64,000 nt of DNA from JADGHX01 sp035760965 (GTDB lineage Bacteria; Pseudomonadota; Gammaproteobacteria; Steroidobacterales; Steroidobacteraceae): NCBI GenBank assembly GCA_035760965.1, contig DASTRY010000096.1, positions 1 to 64,000 of the forward strand. The letters run 5' to 3'. Numbering within the stretch: the stretch's first letter is position 1; the number at the start of each line of letters is the position of its first letter. Of this stretch, positions 58,751-64,000 are shown one piece after another. The notes beneath the pieces were generated by a model that saw only the letters and a list, made by a program, of their open reading frames with translations, was not told the origin of the DNA and made no database searches. The position numbers were made by a program, and so were the translations under genes.

Positions 58751-58921
58751 TTAGCGGCGCTTGCCGGTCAGCAGTTGCGCGACGCGCCCGAAGAAGGACG
58801 GCTTGAACGCCTCGACGTGGTAGTACTCCGCCGTGCGCGCGGTGTTCCGGCGACTCATCTCGGCAACCAGATCCTTGGGCAACTCGAACTTCGCGGTGTC
58901 GTTGAGACGCTCGGCGTGCAT
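58751..58921 (-). CDS. Small soluble hypothetical protein
   Basis: 56 residues if the ATG at 58921 (MHAERLNDTAKFELPKDLVAEMSRRNTARTAEYYH) is used; GAGGA 7 nt upstream supports it. An earlier ATG at 58975 would add 18 acidic/Pro residues but has no ribosome site. The C-terminus is basic (RVAQLLTGKRR). No family recognised; coding status is likely because of the ribosome site and codon bias. Confidence 0.6.
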   Translation of the reverse strand: MHAERLNDTAKFELPKDLVAEMSRRNTARTAEYYHVEAFKPSFFGRVAQLLTGKRR

Positions 58922-58975
58922 CGTCGTGTCCTCGTCGGTCGGGGGAACGTCGGGTGATGAATCTGCAGTCCGCAT

Positions 58976-59391
58976 GGACCGCGGGTGAGCAAACTACGGA
59001 CCCACGCGCAGGCGCGGAGTGGAACGGGTCACAGGTTCGCGAGCGGTCATGTGAAGTCGCAAGCCGCAGACGGAATTCCGTCATGCGCCGAGCGTTATGT
59101 CCGCGCGGCGACGTGCCCGGTTGGTGCGTCAGGTGACGCATTGCGCCCATTGCGTGCAGGGCGCGTCACATCACGGCGTGTCGATTCATCGCACAGACGG
59201 CGGGCACGGCGCACGCGTGAGGGCGAGCGCATCGCACGTGCCCAGCCGTCTGCTTGACGAAGCGGATGCGCGGTCCTTCGCGACAGGCGCACTGCTGTTT
59301 TCATCCGCGCACGTAGGATGCAAGTCGAGCGCGCGCCGCTCGACTTGGATTCGCGTTGGTTTCGTAGAGAAATGCGGGTCGGGGACGCCGC
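58976..59391. other. Spacer with hairpin downstream of tldD
   Basis: No gene is supported. CAAGTCGAGCG (59321-59331), 5-nt loop, CGCTCGACTTG (59337-59347) forms a perfect 11-bp stem 44 nt past the tldD stop and probably ends the yhdP-nitrilase-tldD transcript, although no T-run follows. The remainder is GC-rich without recognised signals. Confidence 0.5.
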
Positions 59392-60864
59392 TCAGCCCGT
59401 GCCGCCGACCGTCAGGTTGTCGATGCGCAGCGTCGGCTGGCCCACGCCGACCGGCACGCTTTGCCCTTCTTTTCCGCAGGTTCCGACGCCGTCATCGAGC
59501 TTCAGGTCGTTGCCGACCATGCTCACGCGCGTGAGCACATCGGGCCCGTTGCCGATCAGCGTGGCGCCCTTCAGCGGCGCGCCGATCTTGCCGTTCTCGA
59601 TGGCATATGCCTCGCTCGCCGAGAACACGAACTTGCCCGAGGTGATGTCCACCTGCCCGCCGCCGAAATTCACGGCATAGATGCCGCGCTCGACGGAGCG
59701 GATGATCTCCTCCGGCGAGTGCGGCCCCGGCCGCATGTACGTGTTCGTCATGCGCGGGAGCGTCACGTGCGCGAACGACTCGCGCCGTCCATTGCCGGTC
59801 GGCTTCACGCCCATCAACCGGGCGTTGAGCTTGTCCTGGATGTAGCCGACGAGCACGCCGTTCTCGATCAGCGTCGTGCACTGCGTGGGCGTGCCCTCGT
59901 CGTCGATGTTCAACGAGCCGCGCCGCTTCGAGAGGGTGCCGTCGTCGACGATCGTGCACGCCTCGCTCGCCACGCGCTCGCCGATGCGGTTCGCGAAAGC
60001 GGACGTGCCCTTGCGGTTGAAGTCGCCTTCGAGCCCGTGGCCGATGGCTTCGTGGAGCAGCACGCCCGGCCAGCCCGGCCCCAGCACGACGGTCATCGGG
60101 CCTGCGGGTGCCGGAATGGATTCGAGATTCAGCAGTGCCTGACGCGCCGCCTCGCGCGCGATCTTCAGCGGCCGCTCGCCGGCCACCAGCTCTTGGAGCG
60201 AGAAGCGCCCGCCGGCTCCGGCGTAGCCCTGCTCGCGCCGGCCGTTGTGTTCCGCAATGACCGAGACGTTGAAGCGCACGAGCGGCCGCACATCCGCCGC
60301 GAGCTCGCCCTCGCTGTTCGCCACGAGCACGACCTCGTGCACGGCCGAGACGCTCGCCATGACCTGCACGATGCGCGGATCGATCTTGCGCGTCTCGCGA
60401 TCGACGCGCTCGAGCCAGGCCACTTTGTCGGGGTCGCGCATCGACGCCGTCGCGTCCACCGGCAGATAGAGCTTGTGCCCGGACTTCGGCTGCCACGCCT
60501 GCACCCGTCCATCACCGCCCTGCGCAGCGATGGCCCGCGCCGCGCGCGACGCCTCCTCCAGGGCCGGCAGCACGATCTCATCGGAGTACGCGAAGCCCGT
60601 CTTCTCGCCTGCGAGCGCACGGACGCCGACGCCTTGCTCGATGCTCGCGCTCCCGTCCTTCACGATGCCGTCTTCCAGGGCCCACGACTCTTCGCGCGAG
60701 AGCTGGAAATACACGTCGGCGAAATCCACGGAGTGCCGCATGACTTCGCCGAAGACACGGTCCAGACGGCTGTCGTCGAGACCGCCCGGACGCAGGATGA
60801 CGTCGCGGGCGATGCTCAAGGGATCGGACGCCGCGGTCGTTGCAAGATCGGTGGAATGGCTCAT
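59392..60864 (-). CDS. tldD: Metalloprotease TldD
   Basis: 490 residues. The zinc site is in GVLLHEAIGHGLEGDFNRKGTS (HExxxH). WALEDGIVKDGSASIEQGVGVRALAGEKTGFAYSD is the N-terminal domain, and GNGRRESFAHVTLPRMTNTYMRPGPHSPEEII with the C-terminal VGNDLKLDDGVGTCGKEGQSVPVGVGQPTLRIDNLTVGGT completes it. Catalytic partner of PmbA. Last gene of the yhdP-nitrilase-tldD run, 4 nt after the nitrilase stop. Confidence 0.97.
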   Translation of the reverse strand: MSHSTDLATTAASDPLSIARDVILRPGGLDDSRLDRVFGEVMRHSVDFADVYFQLSREESWALEDGIVKDGSASIEQGVGVRALAGEKTGFAYSDEIVLPALEEASRAARAIAAQGGDGRVQAWQPKSGHKLYLPVDATASMRDPDKVAWLERVDRETRKIDPRIVQVMASVSAVHEVVLVANSEGELAADVRPLVRFNVSVIAEHNGRREQGYAGAGGRFSLQELVAGERPLKIAREAARQALLNLESIPAPAGPMTVVLGPGWPGVLLHEAIGHGLEGDFNRKGTSAFANRIGERVASEACTIVDDGTLSKRRGSLNIDDEGTPTQCTTLIENGVLVGYIQDKLNARLMGVKPTGNGRRESFAHVTLPRMTNTYMRPGPHSPEEIIRSVERGIYAVNFGGGQVDITSGKFVFSASEAYAIENGKIGAPLKGATLIGNGPDVLTRVSMVGNDLKLDDGVGTCGKEGQSVPVGVGQPTLRIDNLTVGGTG

Positions 60865-60868
60865 TCAG

Positions 60869-61675
60869 CTACAGTACACGATGGTCGAGGGCAGGGAAGC
60901 TAGTGCGGGCTTGGTTCTGCCGATTCAAGTCGACGTCGGCCACGACGCAGCCGCGGCCACGAGGCAAGCGCTGCAGGACCGCGCCCCAGTAGTCGACGAT
61001 CAGGCTGTCGCCGTACGTTTCCCGCCCGTTCGGGTGAAATCCCGACTGCGCGGGTGCGATGACGTAGCAGAGGTTCTCGATCGCTCGCGCACGCAGCAGC
61101 GTTTCCCAGTGTGCGCGGCCCGTTGGCGCGGTGAAGGCCGAGGGTACGCTGAAGAGCTGCGCACCTGCCGCGCTCAGGCGGCGGAACAGCTCCGGAAAGC
61201 GCACGTCGTAGCAGACCGTCAGCCCAAGCTTGCCGGCCGGCGTATCGACCACCACCGGCTCGCGACCGGGCGCGACGTGCGCCGACTCGCGATACGTCTC
61301 GGCCTTGCCGGGAATGTCCACATCGAACAGATGAATCTTGTCGTAGCGGGCGACGCGACGGCCGCGCTCGTCGAACACGAGCGATGCGGCGGCGACGCGC
61401 CCGTCGGCGCCCGCGCGCAGCGGCGCCGTCCCACCCACGATCCAGAGCTTCAGCTCGCGCGCGGTGCTCGCGAGGAAGTCTTGGATGGGGCCGCTGCCGT
61501 CGGCCTCGCCGACCGCACGCTTGTCCGCGTCTTTGAGACCCATGAATGCGAAGTTCTCGGGCAGCGCGGCCAGCACCGCACCGCGTTCGCGCGCTTGGCG
61601 CAGGAGCTCGCGCGCCTGCTCGAGGTTTGCGCCGACGTCGGGGCCGGACGTCATCTGGATCGCTGCGACTTTCAT
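60869..61675 (-). CDS. Nitrilase-family amidase (deaminated-glutathione amidase type)
   Basis: 268 residues. Catalytic Glu in LAALPENFAFMG, Lys in ARYDKIHLFDVDIPG and Cys in LGLTVCYDVRFPELFR form the Glu-Lys-Cys triad of carbon-nitrogen hydrolases. YRESAHVAPG and APAQSGFHPNGRETYGDSLIVDYWG are typical of Nit1/NitA-like repair amidases that hydrolyse deaminated glutathione. Located between yhdP and tldD with gaps of 10 and 4 nt. Confidence 0.94.
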   Translation of the reverse strand: MKVAAIQMTSGPDVGANLEQARELLRQARERGAVLAALPENFAFMGLKDADKRAVGEADGSGPIQDFLASTARELKLWIVGGTAPLRAGADGRVAAASLVFDERGRRVARYDKIHLFDVDIPGKAETYRESAHVAPGREPVVVDTPAGKLGLTVCYDVRFPELFRRLSAAGAQLFSVPSAFTAPTGRAHWETLLRARAIENLCYVIAPAQSGFHPNGRETYGDSLIVDYWGAVLQRLPRGRGCVVADVDLNRQNQARTSFPALDHRVL

Positions 61676-61685
61676 GGGCGCGACT

Positions 61686-64000
61686 CTACTCCACGCTGAC
61701 CGCGGGCTCGTTCCACGAGCCTCGCAAATGAAGCGTCACGTGCGAATGCTCCGCGTCGTCGCCGCCGCGGCCGAGCAGCTCGCGCAGGGCCATCCAGGCG
61801 GCGGCGACTCGCGGTGTAGCCGCGAGACGGCGCAGGGACGCGGGGATGCGCTCCTCGCCGCGCAACACCCAGGCCTCGTAATCGTAGTCGTGCGCGAGGA
61901 GATCCGTGCGACCGCGCATCAGGATCTCGGCGTCGCCGTCGAAGTGCAGATCGGACGTGATCGCCTGACCGCCGCGCAGCTCGAATTCCGCAGCGAGCCG
62001 CTTGAAGCGCAGCTCGTCCGCAGGCAAGGCCTCCGGCCCCGCCGGGCTCGCCATGGCGCTCAGCAGCGCGGGCACCGTGAGCAGCGCAAACGGCTGGCCG
62101 GGCACGCCCAGTGCGCCGCGCGCGATGCCATCCTCGAAGCGCATCTCGACGGTGCCCGAAGCCGTTTCGAGCCAGGAGCCCGCCTCGCGCGGCGCCCACG
62201 CGAGCTCGCCTCGCAGCGTGCCTTTCGCAGCGGCGATATCGGGACGGAAGCCGAGATCCGCGAGCGCACGCGCGGCCGAATCCGTGCTCAACGTGAATTT
62301 CACGCTGCACGTCGTGAGGCCCGGCGCGCACTGCACGTTGCCCTCGCCTGAGAGGTTCTCGCGCGTCCATTGCACGTCCTTGAACGCGACGCGTGGCGCG
62401 CGGGCGACGAGCGTGCCGCTCAGCACGCCAAGCGATGCCGCTTCGATGCGCATCGCCGTGCCGGCCTCCGCGCTGCTTGCCAGCACCGTTGCATTGGGAT
62501 GCACGCGACTGCCGATCGCGAGCTCGTCGGCCGTCACGTTCACCGATGCGGGCGTCGCGTCGGCGAGTCGAGCGACCTGCTCCCACGCGATCAAGTAGGC
62601 GGGCAGATCGAGCCGCTTCAGGTGACCCTCCACCGCGATCACGTTGTCCGTGGGAAGGAGCGCTGCGCCGCCGCCGAGGCGCACCGCGCCGCGATCGATC
62701 TGCCAGTTATCGCCGCGCTGCTGCAAGGCGAACGCCGCGCGCACGCGCTCCGCAAGGCTCGCGCGCAGCTCCGTCGTGTCCGTCGTGCCGGAGATCTCGA
62801 TGTGCAGCGGCAGGGTCGCCTCCACGAGCTTGCCGAACGGTGCCGGCAGATCGCTCGCGACGCCGATCAGGTTCGAGTCGGCCCGTCCCTGCCAGTGCAC
62901 CGGCTGTGTCTCCGACGCGGCCGTGTACAGAAATTCGCCGCTCCATGCCGTGAGGCCTCGGACCTCGGGCAAATCGCGCAGCTCCGAGAGCGCGACGAGC
63001 TTGCGCGCATCGACGAGCCCCTGTGCCTGCACGGCGATGACGCTGCCTCGTCGATCGCGACGCTCGGCGACCTTCAGGGTGAGCGGGCTCCCGAGCCATT
63101 CGCCGTTCAGCGTCGAGCGCTGCAAACGCCCCGAGTCGAGCGCGAGCGTGCCGCGCAGCGACTCGATCGGCGGCAGATCGTTCGTCAGTTTGAGCTCGAC
63201 GCCATCGAGCATCGCGGCGATGTGCGTCCGCGTTGGCGGCGGCGTGCTGCGCGCTGCATGCGTCGAACGCGCAGGAACTGCGACGTCGAAATCGAGCAGC
63301 GCATCGCCGCGCGCCACGATGTCCTGCAGATGCGGCGCTTGCTCCTCCAGCTCGGGATGGTCGCGCAGCCACGCGAGCGCTTCCTCGAGGCGCGCGCGGG
63401 CGCGGCCGGTGAAGTGCGCACCGCGCGCACCGTCGGCATCCCATTCGGCCTGCACGTCGGCGAGATCGAAGGGCCCCGCGCGGCCTTCGTCGAGGGTCGC
63501 GCTCACGTGTGAGCCGCTCCACTCGAGCCTTGCGCGCGCAGCGTGCGCCGCGGGCCATACATCGTCCCCGGCGAGCTTCGCGTCTCGCACGTCCAGCGTG
63601 CCCTTGGACGTGTCGCCATCCAGATCGATGCTGGCGTCCTCGACATGCCCGTCCGTCACCCGGGCCGCCATCGGGCCGAGGACCTGCGCGAGCTGCGCAC
63701 CGAGAGCGCTGTGCAGCTTCGAGAGGTCCGCGTGAGGAACGGTGACGTGCGCCTCCAGCACAGGTGCCCCGCCGTCGACACCCGTCAGCGTGCCGCGCAA
63801 CGTCAAACGGCCGCTCTCGTGATCGACGTCGAGATGCTCCGTCGAGAGACGCCAGCCCGCCTCCGCGCGTGTGATCTCGAGGACGGAGGCGACCTTCAGG
63901 CCTGCCAGCGGCTGCTCCGGGAACGAGGACAGCTGCAGCTCCGCCGCCGGCGCCTCCAATTCGATACCGACGCGGCTCTCGCTCGCGGACAGCCGCGCGC
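61686..64000 (-). CDS. YhdP/TIGR02099-family AsmA-like envelope protein (C-terminal part)
   Basis: At least 771 residues in the window; the frame is open to the right edge, so the N-terminus is missing. Beta-rich sequence with the DUF3971/AsmA_2 pattern: RLTLRGTLTGVDGG, LRGTLALDSGRLQRSTLNGEWLGSPLTLKVAERRDRRG, WQGRADSNLIGVASDLPAPFGKLVEATLPLHIEISGT and GEGNVQCAPG. YhdP of E. coli bridges the periplasm and helps move phospholipids to the outer membrane. Gene order yhdP-(nitrilase)-tldD matches other gammaproteobacteria, where rng usually precedes yhdP. Confidence 0.92.
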   Translation of the reverse strand, partial: ARLSASESRVGIELEAPAAELQLSSFPEQPLAGLKVASVLEITRAEAGWRLSTEHLDVDHESGRLTLRGTLTGVDGGAPVLEAHVTVPHADLSKLHSALGAQLAQVLGPMAARVTDGHVEDASIDLDGDTSKGTLDVRDAKLAGDDVWPAAHAARARLEWSGSHVSATLDEGRAGPFDLADVQAEWDADGARGAHFTGRARARLEEALAWLRDHPELEEQAPHLQDIVARGDALLDFDVAVPARSTHAARSTPPPTRTHIAAMLDGVELKLTNDLPPIESLRGTLALDSGRLQRSTLNGEWLGSPLTLKVAERRDRRGSVIAVQAQGLVDARKLVALSELRDLPEVRGLTAWSGEFLYTAASETQPVHWQGRADSNLIGVASDLPAPFGKLVEATLPLHIEISGTTDTTELRASLAERVRAAFALQQRGDNWQIDRGAVRLGGGAALLPTDNVIAVEGHLKRLDLPAYLIAWEQVARLADATPASVNVTADELAIGSRVHPNATVLASSAEAGTAMRIEAASLGVLSGTLVARAPRVAFKDVQWTRENLSGEGNVQCAPGLTTCSVKFTLSTDSAARALADLGFRPDIAAAKGTLRGELAWAPREAGSWLETASGTVEMRFEDGIARGALGVPGQPFALLTVPALLSAMASPAGPEALPADELRFKRLAAEFELRGGQAITSDLHFDGDAEILMRGRTDLLAHDYDYEAWVLRGEERIPASLRRLAATPRVAAAWMALRELLGRGGDDAEHSHVTLHLRGSWNEPAVSVE

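Overview
The window is GC-rich, gene-dense chromosomal DNA from a gammaproteobacterium. The evidence is gene order. The block (UPF0149)-pepP-ubiH-ubiI, the divergent zapA, 6S RNA and fau, and the nearby gcv and rpiA genes match the E. coli ygfB/zapA/ssrS/fau/rpiA region. The blocks rplM-rpsI / coq7-crp, yhdP-(nitrilase)-tldD and pmbA/darP are also gammaproteobacterial. The coq7-crp pairing, the Clp/Vfr-like CRP and the Steroidobacter-type TonB receptor suggest the Xanthomonadales/Nevskiales/Steroidobacteraceae side of the class. That placement is inference. No prophage, insertion sequence, CRISPR array or obvious horizontally acquired island was seen.

Layout. 1-3.9 kb: DUF3014 gene and glycolate oxidase glcDEF (minus strand, glcF cut by the window edge). 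4.2-5.4 kb: GAF-histidine kinase. 5.4-7.7 kb: a CFA-synthase-like methyltransferase with a geranylgeranyl-reductase-type flavoprotein. 8-9.7 kb: exported peroxiredoxin and rhomboid protease. 9.7-14.5 kb: a LolCDE/MacB-like ABC exporter with an AttH-type lipoprotein. 14.6-20.3 kb: CDF metal exporter, DUF486-HIT pair, DUF882 endopeptidase, PLP decarboxylase, Ycf46-like AAA ATPase. 20.5-25 kb: TonB receptor, GNAT, Sua5. 25-28 kb: a 1000-residue double HtrA protease. 28-33 kb: dgkA and the glycine cleavage operon gcvTHP1P2 behind a tandem glycine riboswitch and intrinsic terminator. 33-35 kb: NTF2-like, ispG, phhB. 35-41.8 kb: the ubiquinone/zapA/6S/fau locus. 41.8-42.7 kb: a 16-codon lysine-rich micro-gene and rpiA. 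43-46 kb: tRNA-Gln, rpsI-rplM, coq7, CRP. 46-51 kb: rpe, purC, djlA, BtuF-like protein, YihY. 51-58 kb: M28 peptidase, pmbA, darP-purE-purK, an ExeA-FHA ATPase. 58-64 kb: small proteins, tldD, nitrilase, yhdP.

Genes that work together: GcvT, H and P1/P2 form one glycine-controlled complex feeding one-carbon units to Fau (folate) and PurC/E/K (purines). UbiH, UbiI and Coq7 hydroxylate the ubiquinone ring. TldD and PmbA form one peptidase although their genes are about 5 kb apart. The ABC ATPase, permease and AttH lipoprotein look like one envelope export unit.

Most distinctive observations: (1) a strong promoter driving a roughly 125-nt transcript for a 16-residue peptide with ten lysines; (2) about a dozen transcription-unit-first genes whose ATG sits 6-8 nt after a -10-like hexamer with no Shine-Dalgarno, which suggests widespread leaderless mRNAs; (3) a bacterial Nma111-type double HtrA; (4) the methyltransferase/flavoprotein lipid-modification pair; (5) duplicated gene 3' ends at coq7 and rpe and other short intergenic tandem repeats.
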